A stretch of DNA of 64,000 nt from Epiperipatus broadwayi (Eukaryota > Onychophora > Udeonychophora > Euonychophora > Peripatidae), in the NCBI GenBank assembly GCA_028023455.1, contig JAQFVV010006294.1, forward strand, positions 1,825,001-1,889,000, in the 5' to 3' direction. This document shows, piece after piece, positions 11,373-26,429 of this stretch. Numbering within the stretch: position 1 is the first letter of the stretch; every line of letters starts with the position of its first letter. Below the pieces are notes generated by a model. That model saw only the letters and a list, made by a program, of their open reading frames with translations. It searched no databases and had not been told where the DNA came from. Position numbers and translations under genes: made by a program.

Positions 11373-14000
11373 TCATCATTCTCATTTTTAACCATTATCA
11401 ATTCACTTCCGAAAGTTTAATCCACTTTCTCTGATCCATAGTCTCATTTCTTCACACCACCATAACATAATCCTTATTCCATTCACATGTGGTTACAGTG
11501 TAGGCCTTTTTACAATATGTTAGGTTTCAATTTAACATGTTAATTATCCATCTATTATTATTTCTTCTATGATGTCAGTGATATCTGTTTTTTCTCTTTA
11601 CTCATGCTAACGTACATCTTTTCATACTTCTTTGAATAGTCTAAAATCTTAATATTGTTCTTTTATTAAGATTTCAAATCTCAGATCCGTAAGTAAGAAC
11701 TGATAAAATGTATCTATTAAAAACCTTTATTTTCAAATAAATAGGTATATTTCCTTTTAATATTAAATTATCCGAATTTAATTCTGTAATTAATTTCATT
11801 CATTGTGTTTATATCTGTGTTAGTAAACTGATCAAAGATTTCATAAATATTAACTTCTTCTAATTTAGAATTATCAATCTTTATTTTCTTCTTCTGAGAA
11901 TATTCATTGAATATTACTATACTTATTTATAGCATATATTTTTAGTTCTATTTTTTTCTACTTTCATTGGATAACATTTGCAATATTTCCCAAAGTATTA
12001 TTTGCAAAAATAACCACATACTCTATAAAATATAGGTGACTTAGGCTTTTGGTTATTTCCTTAGTTTCCCATTTTATTTTATAAAATATTTCTTGCAAAA
12101 CTGCATTAAAACATTTTGGAGATATACAATCACTTACATGAACCCTTTTCAGTGTTAATCATGTTGTCTCCATATAATCTAATTATTGTTGCTGTATTTT
12201 GATAAATATTGTACAGAATATGACTACTTTGGGTCTATCTCTTGCTGGTCCAAAGCTTTAATCACTTTGAAAATATTTATAGAATCAAATAGTTTTTTTA
12301 TAATCTGTAAATTTAAAGCATAATGATAAATTTTATTCATGGTCCTTTCAATAACTTTTTTAAATATTTGTATATAAGTCACTGGTTAAAACCACTTTTA
12401 AATCCAGCTGTTCATTTTGCTGGTTTGGATCCCAAGTTTGGCAATTATTTTGATGAAGATTTTGTAAAGAATTGATTGAAGATTGATAAATCTGTACTTT
12501 TTAATATCTACTTTATTATATTTTTTAAATATTAGCATTACTAATGCATTATTCCAATCATCTGGTACATCATCATCATTTAGATATGAGTGACATAATT
12601 TTGTAACATTTTTTTTTTCTATTTCTTCATCTATTTTTTTTAAGATATCAATAATAATTTCATCACTTCCTAAAGCTTTCCCTTCTTCATAGATTTAATT
12701 ATATTGCTTCCTACTTCATTTAAAACATTTTGCAATTCTGAAAATGTAATATTTGTAGGAATTACTTTGTTTTCTTGTTCTTTATTCTGCATAATTCTTT
12801 GAAGAACTCTTACATACATTTCAAGATGTCTTATTCTTTTTAGTAATATTTCCATCTTTTTTTCTTATTGCTGAAATAATATCAAGATGTTATTTGATAT
12901 TTTTAAAACTTTTATCCTATAGTTTTCGACAATTCACAATTATATTTTCATACATCATTATTAACTCATTTTGATACCATTTTACAGAATTTCAATATAT
13001 TCAATTCTTATTGGATCATTGAAAAATATGTTCATATTTCTTCTTTTCTTTATACATTCTTTTACAGAACTTGAATATATTCAATTCTTATGGATCATTT
13101 AAAAATATTTTCATGTTCCTTCTTTTCTTCATTCATTCTTTTGTCTCGCTTAAAAATTTATTATCGAATTGCTGTTTATATATATATAGACTAGTTATCT
13201 TAGTTTTCTTAATAGTATATTACATTTTTTTTTATTGATCCTAGTTAAATTTGTATTATTGTCAAAGTTTGGAAATACATTAAAATGATTAGAAAATTCT
13301 AATTTAAATTCGTTTGAATGTTTCCGAAGATGAGAAATATCAAGTAACTGTTTTAATAATTTTCATCTATCTAGTTTTGCACTAGCATTTATTAAGATCA
13401 ATACAATTCTAAAATAAATATTTTTTGCTAGTCAAAATATAATACAATTCTGCTATATTTTTATTTGTTTTCATGTTCATTTCACTTTAGTATTTTTCTT
13501 TAAAAAGGACTTTCTAATATGCAATTTTTCTTTTTTCGGAACAGTGTCCTCTCTCCCTATTACCATAACAAAACTATATCTGCAGCACCTTCATCTTTCA
13601 ATCTGTTTTAAATTCTATATTAAATTCTACCGATAATTTTAGAATACTGACTGGTGTGATCAAAAGTATTTTGTATATTTCTATAAAAATTCTCTATTTC
13701 TTTATCATAATAACATGTAGAGCCATAAATCTGAATTATTTGCATTTAGTATCTTTCATTAAGTTCAATAACTAATCTTGTCATTCTATCTAATATACAT
13801 TAATCTTCCACTTATTATTTGTAATGAGCTCACTGTATTTCAAATATTTGTACTTTTATAGCTCTTTTCAAATCAATTGTTTTTTCATCTTTTCTTTTAA
13901 CTTTAAAGAATCCAACAATGCCTCATTTGATATCATGCAATTATTCCAATTCATGTAATCTTCCTTCATTTGAAATGATCTGCAGAAATAAGCATCTCAA
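11373..14000 (-). mobile_element. Decayed RTE-type LINE, near full length
   Basis: On the minus strand it follows the better preserved RTE copy at 35848-39600 almost end to end. The 3' end lies at about 11373 (CATCATTCTCA... ACCATTATCAA); the RT region (12120-12720) carries the complement of CCAATCATCTGGTACATC; the EN region lies near 13500-13850; and the 5' part ends near 14000 (GATCTGCAG). Stops and indels are frequent. A 61-residue frame at 12670-12855 (-) is a remnant of the RT N-terminal region. An 84-bp segment (12983-13066) is duplicated in tandem (13067-13150). Confidence 0.75.
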
Positions 14001-14324
14001 TAGAAGATCATCAACAAATGATAGTCTGATAACAATCAGAAAATTCTTACCATAAGATCTATAACAACTTGTAAATAATACAGATTTTCTTTTTGAGATA
14101 AATTGCAGCCTTTTCAATTTATTAGTATTAGGATTATAATTTTCAGTAAGTTTATTATTATGTTTTGTGTCAACTAGGATTACCTTTATTATTGCTGGGA
14201 GTTCTAATTAATTTAATTCTATATACAAAATTTGGATAAATGAACAGAAATAAAAAAGGGGTCAAACACAATCTGGATTTGAAATTTTTTTAAGTTTATA
14301 TAAATTTAAGATTTATATATATAG

Positions 14325-14460
14325 AAGGAACTTGAACTCAGACTTTCAAGCTCCTAATACTATTCACTCCATTTTATGCAACCGATATACATAACCATAT
14401 ACATGTGAACAAGATAAATGATCTTCAATATATGTATTTCATGTTGAACTATATATATTG
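14325..14460. repeat. Dispersed repeat family A
   Basis: GGAACTTGAACTCAGACTTT and the following ~100 bases recur at 41648-41775 and partly at about 24262-24330. Function unknown; a decayed SINE or other short element is possible. Confidence 0.6.
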
Positions 14461-14469
14461 TAACCAAAA

Positions 14470-17215
14470 AGTTAGTCATCAGGAAATCGTCTCGTGTTGG
14501 GAAGCCAAAAATTGTGACCGAAAAATCCTACCCCAGATCATAACAGGCTAAAATGAAATGATACAATATAAACCTATTACTACATAATCCGGTTGTGGAC
14601 AGGATACACCATGAAAAACGAAGACCTATCACAGCACTACATGAAGTAATGTAAATTACCTAAAATAAATTATATGACTCTTTCAATTAACTATAATTCT
14701 TCTTAATTCTGGATCTCAAAACGGCATTCCCAAATCTTAATTTATGATTTATAATTATTTTTTCAATGATTGTTTCTTAAAACCACATTATGACCTTAAT
14801 TTACAATCTTATAATTTGAGACCCGATGGTAGATCATAGACAAGATAGTATAATTTATGAAACCGCTAATCATTACATGGTGAATATGGGCCATTAAACC
14901 AGATAGTAATAATTATAATCAGCACCATAACATCATAAATGGTAGATCATCGTGTATTCAGGTTTAAAGTACAGAAATGTTGTATAGGGTAAATGTTTTG
15001 CAATGAAAGATAAATAATATGAATTTTAAGTTATTTCTTCATTAACCCAAATATCAAATCAAATCAATAGCAATGAAACTCTTAGGGGTAAATAAGACAT
15101 CCATTATAGTTTAAAATAAAAAAAAGGTTCAATTATTATACTGGCTAGCAAATTTATTATTAATTTAGGTATTAATGTCACAAATATCAATGGGGGTAAT
15201 AGATTCTGGATTATACTCCAGAATTGACAAAGCAAAGCATCGGTGATGGAGAAGGTAAAAGGGATTTTATTATATCTTATACATCACAAAATACCCAAGG
15301 ACAAATATTAAAATATTCTCTGGATGTTTCCATAAATCTTGTATACATCATCATCAGGGACAATATGTGCTCTAATATTTATGATCTATTTACTTACATG
15401 GGATTTCTGGCTCTATATGTGACTAACAGATAAGTTAAGTTATCAAATTATCATTTATTTACAACTCAATAAATATGAAAATAATAATTGGTTAACAGTA
15501 TTCATGATTTTACATAATAAATAACATAAAATACCATCACATATAATTGTTCTACATGGACAATGTACATTGATTAGATAAGTAAATAAACAAAATAAAA
15601 TAAAATACTATCTCGTGTACTTATTTCTGTGCATGGATATGTGCATGAGTTTCAGATAATACAATCTAAAAATTTATTACAAATGTATTGATTTTATTCT
15701 TGTGGGGATGAGGATAGATTGAAATACAGTCAATGTCACCTCCAATTTGTCAAAACCAGAACCAACACACTTATACCACAAATTATAATAACAATGACAA
15801 CAATGGAATTGATAAACCTATGAAATTTTGACAATAATGAGATATGAAATCAAAATAACATTTAAATGCCAACTCAGCTGAATCAGAATATCATATAATC
15901 TACCTATAATAAATTATGATCACAACTCACTTAAATGCCACTTTATGGATGACGACAGTACACGTGAAACAAACATTAAGAGGATGAAAACAATATAAGC
16001 ATCATAATGTATGGAGACTTTATTCAAACATACATTTATATAATGAGGATCAATGATATATCTGTGGGTGTATTCATCCACCACTAACAGTAAGTACCCT
16101 CTGGATTTTCTAGCCCATCATCAGAGCAACTAGTGTAATTGCAAAAGGTTCAGTGGATTAACCACCAGCACTGAAACAAACTGAAAGAATATACAAACTA
16201 ATAGTAATAATTATTTTACAATTAATCACCAACACAAAATGGTATAAAGAATATAATATGAAAACTTACTTTCCACATAAATAGAAATAAATCACCCTTG
16301 TTAATCTACTAAATTGGAAGGCATATGCTGTTTTACAAGCATGATTCAAAACCAAAAGTTGTAATAAAATTCTATTATAGGGAACAATTGAGATAATGGC
16401 TGACCATAGACCAAATGATGTGAAGGAATATTATCTAATATTATAACATGAGAATAAGCACAGAACCCTAGAAAGATATAAAGGATTAAGTCGTGTGGTA
16501 ATAATATATTATAGATTCATTAAATAATCATGAAACCCTTGCAAGCACCATTCTCTAAGTTGACTCTCATCAATCTCTACATTTAAATTAACAAGTAATT
16601 ATTTTATACAATAGATTATATATATATATATATACTGTGAACTTACATATTTATAAAATACAATAAAATATAAAATGCATATTCATTAAATTACTACACT
16701 AGGTTCAAATACATGTTATTTAAATTTATTGGCTATTAGCCAATTAATTAACAACACATTTCTTAAACTTAATGACAAATATAATTTAAATATATATTTT
16801 TAAAATAACAACAATAGAATATTAACAGTTGATTGTATGCTTCTTCATCTCCCTTTATATGAAATACTTATAAATTGTCAATTTGCATGTAGGTTCTCTG
16901 ATAACCTGTGATATTTGAGAGGTAGGATATATGTATTTTAATCAACTTATTCTCAAAAGTTAATAAAATTGCATGTATGGCTTTGTTTTAGGGGTTATTC
17001 CAAAATTGAGATATTTTATTACTTTTAATTTATGAATAATGAGGGTAAAGAATGATTGTCCAAGCAAATAATTATCCCACAAGTGCTATATCAGTTAAAA
17101 TAGTTTCCTGGTTATCTGTTATTTCTTTCCACAATTAGATTGTAATTTTAATAATAAGATAACTCACAATGTTGCTTCTAATATAAGTTCAAAGTGGGAT
17201 TATAATTAATTCTTA
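14470..17215. other. AT-rich non-coding region
   Basis: No protein domain was recognised. The 69-residue frame at 15224-15433 has no known motif. The minus strand carries two similar CTGATGATG ... GAAA ... ATCCAGAG stretches (about 15312-15352 and 16095-16126), listed as a finding. A (TA)n run lies near 16617-16634. Confidence 0.4.
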
Positions 17216-17224
17216 ATCGTTCAG

Positions 17225-17905
17225 ACACTGGCACACAAAATATTAAAACAGTATTTCATTCCGCACATATACAACACTACTTTATATGTTAAGGTCATGA
17301 GAGCAAAACTTTATCCAAGGTTAAATATAGTATTTCATTTTGCATATATGTAACACTACTATAAAGTTCATGAAAGTAAAACATTTTATGCAAGGTTAAT
17401 TACAATATTTCATTTTGCACATATACAACACTACTATAGGTGTTAAAATTATTGAAACAGGCTAAGCTCTCCATACAGTATTGTCACTCAGTGCAAACCA
17501 GAGTAATCAATAGATGCTAGAAGGCTTGTGCATAAAATCCCCATCTAGTGCCTATGGATGAGTAGGCACTAGATGGAAATTTTATGCACAAGCCTTCTGG
17601 CATCCATTGATTACTCGGGCTTGCACTGAGCGGCAATATATATAAGAGAGTTTTGTCTGTTTAAATAACAGTTATAAGCAAGCATAAGAAATGGTGATCA
17701 TGTGTGTTAATGTTATGAAAGTAAAACTTTATCCAAGGTTAAATATATTTCATTTTGCACATACATAACACTACTATATGTGTTAAAGTTATGTAAGTAA
17801 AACATTTTATTCAAGGTTAATTATAATATTTCATTTTGCACATACATAACTACTATACATGTTAAACTTATGAAAGTGAAGCATTTTATCCAATGTTAAA
17901 ATATA
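17225..17905. repeat. Tandem array, ~80-bp unit, about six copies, interrupted
   Basis: Units contain TATTTCATTTTGCACATA, ACACTACTATA, GTGTTAA and AAAACATTTTATCCAAGGTTA. Three copies lie at 17225-17445 and about three at 17697-17905. The block between them is a foldback element that appears to have inserted into the array. Confidence 0.8.
17478..17639. mobile_element. Foldback/MITE hairpin with 77-bp arms and 8-bp loop
   Basis: The left arm (17478-17554) and right arm (17563-17639) are inverted copies, separated by TGGATGAG. Arm ends carry GTATTGTCACTCAGTGCAA and its complement, and the inner ends are ATCTAGTGCCTA / TAGGCACTAGAT. It codes for nothing. It sits inside the 80-bp tandem array, and a lone arm occurs at 5785-5863. 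Confidence 0.88.
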
Positions 17906-18760
17906 GGCTGTAAGCAATATGAATTTTCAAGTAGACTGACCTTTAATATTGCCATTCCTGCTATCATGGTGAACAATAATTCCAGCATATTTCAGTTGTA
18001 GACATTTGGAAGATTACTAGCAGCTAGACTCACGGTTGAAAGACCTGAACAGATTTATTAAGACTTAGCTATACATTTTATTATTAACACTTGATAATAT
18101 TACAATTTAAATTATTTAAGAAAAGTTTTAATTTAACTCCCTTCTTTGTCTTTAAATTCTCTTTTTTTTTTAAAGAGAAGCTTTCATTTTTGTTTTATGT
18201 TTAACAGTAAAAAAAAAATAAAGAAAAGGTTTTTACTTTTCTTTTTCCACCCTTGCTGTTACTACAGCAGCCATTCTTTAAAAAAAATCTCTGAAAGTTC
18301 TATTCTGTTTCTCCACCAATTAAATTTCTTCTCATTTACATATCTGTTAAAAAAATTAAAAAGAAAAAATGCATTTATCTTATGTATTCTATCAATTAAT
18401 TAAAGAGAAATTAAATAAATCTTTTAATTAAACCAGATATTTAAAGAGAAAAACAAATAATAATTATTTGTTTTTATTTATCTTACTAAACTTGATGTAA
18501 TATGCTATTGGTTTTTTTTTAGGTTAAGCACAATTTATCTAATTTAGTATTTGAAAATAGAGCAAAACTAATATATGAAAAATATATATAATCAGTAAGA
18601 CAAACAAAATGGTATTATGTAATTTCATCATTCAATTAATTTGAATACAAGTGTCAAATATACAAAGTTCTAGCTGTGATAATCAAGTCATTTAGAAGAA
18701 GATAGAGAGAAATCTAGCTATGTATTTTGTACCAAAATATAAGGTTACAATATATATATA
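17906..18760. other. AT-rich non-coding region
   Basis: Nothing recognisable. The 85-residue frame at 18146-18403 is a low-complexity Phe/Ser/Lys-rich translation of T-rich sequence and is not supported as a gene. Confidence 0.4.
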
Positions 18761-18770
18761 GAGAGAGAGA

Positions 18771-19850
<1,080 letters not shown>

Positions 19851-19855
19851 ACAAT

Positions 19856-21345
19856 TTAATAAGAAATTTGAGCAGATATAATCAATATCTTTTCTAATAT
19901 AATATTTAGCAATCCTGATTTCTTAAAATTTGTAATCTTTTTACTCAGTACTGAGAAATCGAATTCACTTAAATATGATGTTGAAATTTGCAACAAAATT
20001 TTAACAACTTTTAGAGAAAGAGCGGGGCTATTCTTCCTAAGCCAAAATCCAAAATTCTTGCAGATTCGTTTTGAGAATTTCATTTTAGAGTGCGGTTCGA
20101 TGCCAACATAACTAGTTATTCTTCTGAAAAGGAAAAATCATGGCTAGAATTATTAGTACAAAATAAGATTTCATATCCAGTCATAATGTTCAATATTTAA
20201 TGTTGGAAAGCTCCAGTAACATTAAATATTCCTTTATAAAAGAAATAATTTTATTGATATTTTTGTTCTGAAGTAAGAGAAATATATCTAACATTTTTAT
20301 CCCAGATGTAATATTTCCAAAGACATATGTTTTTAAAGTGGAGATAATTTATCTGTCATTTTTACCTTGCATACTAGTGTTAACTGGATTTAAAACATGA
20401 AAAATATTAGCAAAATATGCTAATCTTGAGTACCAAATATTATTATTAAAATATTTTATGAAGGTATCTAAAAATAGTCAACAATTCACCCATGAGATCT
20501 AAAACACAGAGTAGTATCTTATTTCTGGATAACCCTCTTTATTGATATATAAAGATTGATTCCATAAAGAAGCGAAAAAGGTTAAAAAGATGACTTTTTA
20601 TAGGCCAGGTCTTAATATAGTTTATCATAATGTTACTGACAGTATTTTAGAAACACTAGGTAAAAAAAAATCAAAACAATGCTGTTATGATATTTAGGAT
20701 TATCTTCTTTACAAGATTAATAAATTCTTTAATAAAACCTATCACTGATGAAATACTGTCTATGCAAATTCCAAAACATGCATCCAAATATATTTTTAAA
20801 CTTTCTAAATACAACTTAAGTACTCTGCAACATAAAAATTGTCTAACAATTTCGTTCAGTTTAATAAAACAAATGAATTCTAGAACAAGAGCTTTACTAT
20901 TTATGCCAAAGCAAAATACTGATTAGAAAGATTTTTGAAAATCTCCTCTCAATATTGACTGATATATTTTAAATTCTTTTCTTTTTTTTTTTTTTGATAA
21001 GGTCATCTGAGAAAGAAAATTTTATAATTTAGTTTTATGCATCTTCTCCCAACATAATTTTTGCAACATCATAACATGCTGACCATGTGGTTTTAATTTT
21101 AATGCAATTAATTCTACTACTTTATAAAAAGTAATTTGGGCTTTATCAGCTATTGTAACTATTTTTTACCTTTTTTAAATTTGATTCTCTAACAATTTGA
21201 AAATAATTGTTATCTTTGAACCCAAGATTGTTTAGTTGTAAAATATTTCAGTTTTGATGGTGACATTGAACTATTACTCATTTTTCCCACACATACAGTG
21301 CAGAGAAGAATTTGGTATTCTTTCTCATATCCATGTGAACCCTAA
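19856..21345 (-). mobile_element. hAT transposase relic, BED-finger/ZBED5-like
   Basis: On the minus strand the start of the relic (near 21310-21240) reads CTVCVGKMSNSSMSPSKLKY, the C-x2-C BED-finger tail and SM-PSKL-RH pattern of ZBED5/SCAND3-like hAT proteins. The end (20083-19856) reads SPALSLKVVKILLQISTSYL then SEFDFSVLSKK, matching the hAT dimerisation region (YP-LA-KA-KILL-F-TTYLCE-GFS). Many stops separate them, so it is inactive. TIRs were not found. Confidence 0.75.
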
Positions 21346-21449
21346 ATCTAAATAAACATCAGAATATTGTCTGTAGATTTTTTTGATTTGTTGTCCATAA
21401 AATTAGTGTCATCATTGATACTGGAATCATATTTTTATTTAAGAAATTA

Positions 21450-24400
21450 TTTCATTTTGCATTTTGAGCTGATCATCAATTATTTTTATTATTTAATTGG
21501 TGATAAAAGTAGAGCCATCCCTAGCAGACGGATTGCCATGAATTAATTTCTATAAAACAATATTTTTATTATAGCTATTAAATAAGCAAATATGTTATGA
21601 CATTGACAGTCGATATACTGGAAACAATTGGACATACTTGAGTGCAATAAAATTCAAATGTACTAGGAAAGCAAAAGGTAATGGATATAGTAGTTTAAGG
21701 GAGAAATCTCTTTATACTTATTTCATTATCAGGTAACTGTTTTAAGATTGGAGATTTTTGTTAGTTTCAAATTCCTAACAGACACTTATAGACAGCCGTA
21801 AAAACACCAAATTTATCAATTCATAGTATCTGTTTAAAACTCGGTGATTTCTTAATATTTTGCACATAAACAATGAATTATTCTTGTACCATATAGTATC
21901 ATTCATTATTATTTAAAACTCTGAATCATTCTTATACAATATCGTATCATTTTTATTATTTAAAACTCAGAGGATTTCTTGGTATTCCAGTACATAAATT
22001 ACAAATCATTATTAAAGCATATCTTTAATTAAGGTTTATTTATTTTGCGATAATTTATTTATCTAAAAATAACTTTTATCTTTTTTGTTTTGTTTATATA
22101 TATTCAGCATTACATTGTTAGCACATTTAAAATTAAAAAAAGATATATTGCTTTAAAAGTAGGAAGTAAACAACTATCTCAAGCTTATTTTTGAGTGATT
22201 AAAAAAAAATTGCTAATTGCTTATATAGAAGATATGGGTAATGCTAATAAAAAAAAAGTATATAGGGAATATATTTGGATGTACTAAAACTTTTTTTTTT
22301 TAATCGAATGGTTAGTTGCACATGATAACCTTTAAGTACCATTGATATAACAAGCACATCACTTCCCATTCAAATGACAAATGATCTTTTCTCCCACTCT
22401 TCCAATTGGGAATTTATTCCGGAGTTTACCTCTCACCCTATTATGTGTCCTATGCAAAGCAATGAAGCGTATAAAAAATAAATCACTGGAAGTCATGTGT
22501 ACATTCGAGCACCAGTAGTGACGGACTGAGCTTAGCTCCAAGAACTCTTAGCTCTAAAATCCGTCATACTATTACTGCGCTAAATCATACAAGGCACACC
22601 GGCCAGCAAAACTTATTAAACTAGATAAATGAAATATTAAAGTTTTGAATATTATTATTTTTTTCTTATAAATTAATCTACAAGTATATAACTCTTTTAT
22701 AAACTAAATAACATCACCTTCTTTTAAACAATATATATCAAAAATATTATAAGCTATTTATTAGGTTAGAGATTGCTATATTTTGATCAGAATTAGACAT
22801 TACGCTTAGTTAAAAAATATATTTATTATTAGAAACTTCAATTACTGCAGGATATTATTTTAATTTGCGCTCTTTTTTCTCTCATGCTTACCATCCTTTT
22901 TTAAAAAAAAAATTCAAATACAGTATATACCATATATAACAGGGATTTTTGCAGTTTAAAAATGAAATTTAAAAAATTTGGGACAAACCTTATATCAGTC
23001 CTTGTGTCTTGAATTTTTTATGAATAGCAGTTAAAAAATCCTGTTTAAATATTAAAAAGGTCTCCATCCATAGAAAAATCCTTTCTGAAGGAATAGTCTG
23101 CTATTCTTTAGTTGAAATCTCATTCAACTTGTCAAGACTGTGGTGTCTCAAATTCATCAGGACGTAGTTTTGGCAAGAATGAATGAGATTTCATCGAACC
23201 TTACTAGCCTACTTCTGCAAGGGAATATCTATATTTGGGAATGGGAATATTTTTTAAAGATTTTAAACAATGTATTTTGACTAGAAATCATAAGAATTTT
23301 TCATATGTAAGGACAGATAAATAGTATACCCCCAAAATTTTCTTAATTTCACTATTATGTTTATTTTGATCTTGAAAAATGAATAGAGTGAACTATTCCT
23401 TTAGCTATATTAAATAGAAAACATTGAAGATTCAAAATACAGTGTCATTATTTTATGATATAATAAAATAATAGTGATAGAATAGAATATGTTAGAAAGA
23501 TGTCTGCTAGTAACAAACAAAGGAGGATCAAGCATTATCACTTCGATATAACTATCCCCGTTTTGAATTTTATTAGTTGCTTAAATGTTGTCATTTAATT
23601 AAAAAATTTAATAACAAGATAACATTATATATATATAATTTGTCATGTAATTGAACTTGTAAATTCTAGCTTGAAGACATATTTTGCAAGAGTGAAGTTG
23701 AAAAATCTTTCTAGAGAGAGATTCGAATTATTCATATAGATATTCAACATAAAAAAAAATTATTAAAATGAACAGGGAATTACTATAATGGAATTTATTG
23801 CAAACAAAAGATATAATTTATTAAAAGACTTTTTGCCCCTCTCATTTTTTTTTTTGTTGAAACATAATGAAATGAAAAGTTATAAAGCAAAGTTTCTACA
23901 ATGTTCAATATTATTTAGACGTTGAACAAAAAAAAAAAAAGGCATCTATATTGTGAAAGTAGTTATATTTGATTGTAGACTTTATTATTTGGTGAAAGAT
24001 TCAATTATATAAGTAATTTTTTTAATCACTGCTATTAATTTCTTTATATATATTAAAGCTACAAATTACAACATAGGAAAATATTTTAATACTTCTATGA
24101 GTCATAACTTTGTATAACAAAATCCTTTAATTATAAAGTTTTCAAATCACTAAAATATTTATAAATTTATTATGCATCAACAAATATATACCATACACAC
24201 ATTTTGTATGCCTCTTTAGACTTACAAATAACTATAAATAACATGTATATTAGAAGGCATTTGTACACAGACTTTCAAGCTCCCTTTAGTCATCCATCTT
24301 ATACACCCGACATATATTTAAAGTTTAAGTATATACATTAAACTTATATTCAAATATAACATCAGAAGCCATTCAACATTTAGACAATCCCAATATAAAT

Positions 24401-26100
24401 AGCAATCAACAATCTCAAACTGTTGTTGGCAACCTCCTTTTAACAATAAAGGCGGAATCCCTTGAATATTACACTTAAATATAACATGAATATCTATCTA
24501 AAATTTTCAGCCAAGATATTGAAACTTAATAAAATGAAATTTGGAATAAAGACAAATAAAGTAATAAAATTAGATCACTAATGGAAAGATTAAGTAATTG
24601 AACTGATTAGAAGGTGATAGCTGATTAATAAATTAATTATTTTCAACATACTCATAGGCCTAATTTACTGGGGTTTGTTTTTCTTCAGATTTTTCTTTTA
24701 AAAATAAATCTTCTCTATTTAATCTTTATATTTTTTGCATATTTCATTAAAAGCATAATTTAAAAAAATAAAAGTTATTCTTAAAAATAAAATATCAACT
24801 TAGCAAATAAAGTGTTAATAAAATAAATGAAAAAAATTCAAAAAACACTTATAAATAGACTAAAAAGTAAAAAAAAAATTTTTTTTATAGTTTACACAGT
24901 ATTCTTATTATTATTTGTCCCTAAATAAAGAATCATGCAAATAATGTCAATTTCTTATATCTATATCAAATTAATCATCAGATAATTAAACTGTTTATCT
25001 GACAAATAGATTGGCAAGAATGTAGCTATTATTGGACGTTTATTTTAATGATTCTTTGCTCTTTATTTTTAATTTTGACCACATAATACCAAGAATACTG
25101 TAAAAACTAAATAAATATATATATCATTGTTTAGTACATTTAAATGAATTAAAACATTTCTTTATTTTTATTTTCATTTCTACTTTTTAGTTCCAGAAAT
25201 TAGAAAAGAAGAAAGTTTATAGACAACATAATACAACTAGATTGTAGTATCACATAAAATTAACAGTTTAAAATTTTCACTAATTCTTTACTAAAATTGT
25301 TTGAAAATTCTAAAAACATGTATTCATTGGGATACATAAGTATGCAAAATCTTAAATAAATCAAAAATTGGAAAGTAGGTGAAAATTGAGTTACAACATT
25401 TTCTCAGTCAGACAGATTTAAAAAAAAAACTAAGTTAAACAGAAACATATAAAAAAGAATGCTATGTTCTGAAGGTATTTGAATAACAGTCAGGCAGCAT
25501 TGGTGAATTTTAAATAAATCTAAGTACAACTTTATTGGAACAAAATATATTTAATTAATACCAATAACCAATTAAGAAAATAATAATGAGTAGAAAAGGG
25601 TGAGAGATTTCAATAAAAATCTCTAGTCTATAAATAAACATTTATGTGTGTGTGTGTGTCACTTTCTACACATGTTCAGTAGATTGTAGTGTATATTAAT
25701 TGAAGAAAGTCCTTCATGCTTCCATTTGATAATAACTTCAATATACATATATACATTAGGAACATATATCCATTATAATTATAACACCATTATGCAGACA
25801 ATCATATTCACACTTATTAGATTTCCTCACAGTTCATTATACTTAATTATACCTTCATCATGCACATTAGCATCTTCATAAATCCTAGCAGAGTTTTTTA
25901 TACATGAGTTCAATTATGATTAATTGTTTCTCATTTGCATAATTTACATTTAAATGTATAATTGACATATGTGAATTTTTTTAGAGTAATTTAATGTAAT
26001 AAGGAAATAATTTATTCCAAATTGTCTGCACATATTTACATAGTTAAAAATAATACTCTTTATTTATATTTGAATATATATATAATACACACATAAGCAG
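21450..26100. other. AT-rich non-coding region
   Basis: No host gene was recognised. A more GC-rich island lies at 22330-22610 and a short inverted repeat (TGAAATCTCATTCA at 23116-23129, complement at 23182-23195). Dispersed repeats: a family A member near 24262-24330 and family B at 24380-24480. Confidence 0.35.
24380..24480. repeat. Dispersed repeat family B, copy 1
   Basis: CAACAATCTCAAACTGTTG and the following CAACCT...TTTTAACAATAAAGG...AATCCC recur at 63140-63225, with the following CTTGA...TATTACACTTAA recurring after a gap. Identity of the family unknown. Confidence 0.65.
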
Positions 26101-26113
26101 TTTACTCCTTCCC

Positions 26114-26345
26114 TTATCCTAGAAATAAAATGCTTATTGGCATATGTAATCCTTTAATTTTGCAGGTTTCTTGTGCACACAAACTTTTAAAGGAAAGTCT
26201 CTCTTTCTTTTCTTGTGAGGTCATAATATATTGTTGAAGCTTGGCTGAAGTATCATGGTCTGCAGCAAATTTAAGAGTTTGGACACTGATTAAATTGTTT
26301 GTTATAACTGGATCTATATCGACAATTTGGTCCACTTTCTTTTCA
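26114..26345 (-). mobile_element. Possible Ty3/Gypsy RNase H-integrase linker fragment
   Basis: This 73-residue minus-strand frame includes TLKFAADHDTSAKLQQYI, resembling the LR-AT-D--L--L--YI segment that normally comes before the integrase zinc finger. Here it lies after the integrase core in transcription order, so the element is rearranged or two fragments are juxtaposed. Confidence 0.4.
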
Positions 26346-26429
26346 GTAAGATTTTCATTATCTTTTGCATATGCCCCTTAATTTTTTTTTATAATCCATT
26401 TGTATCAATCTAATTTGCCAAGATAAGAT

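Noticed and set aside
17225-17905. A CRISPR-like array
   Set aside because: The ~80-bp units are contiguous with no unique spacers, and the genome is eukaryotic; it is a tandem repeat split by a foldback element.
18146-18403. An 85-residue Phe/Lys/Ser-rich frame
   Set aside because: Low-complexity T-rich sequence with no domain, start context or neighbouring exon.
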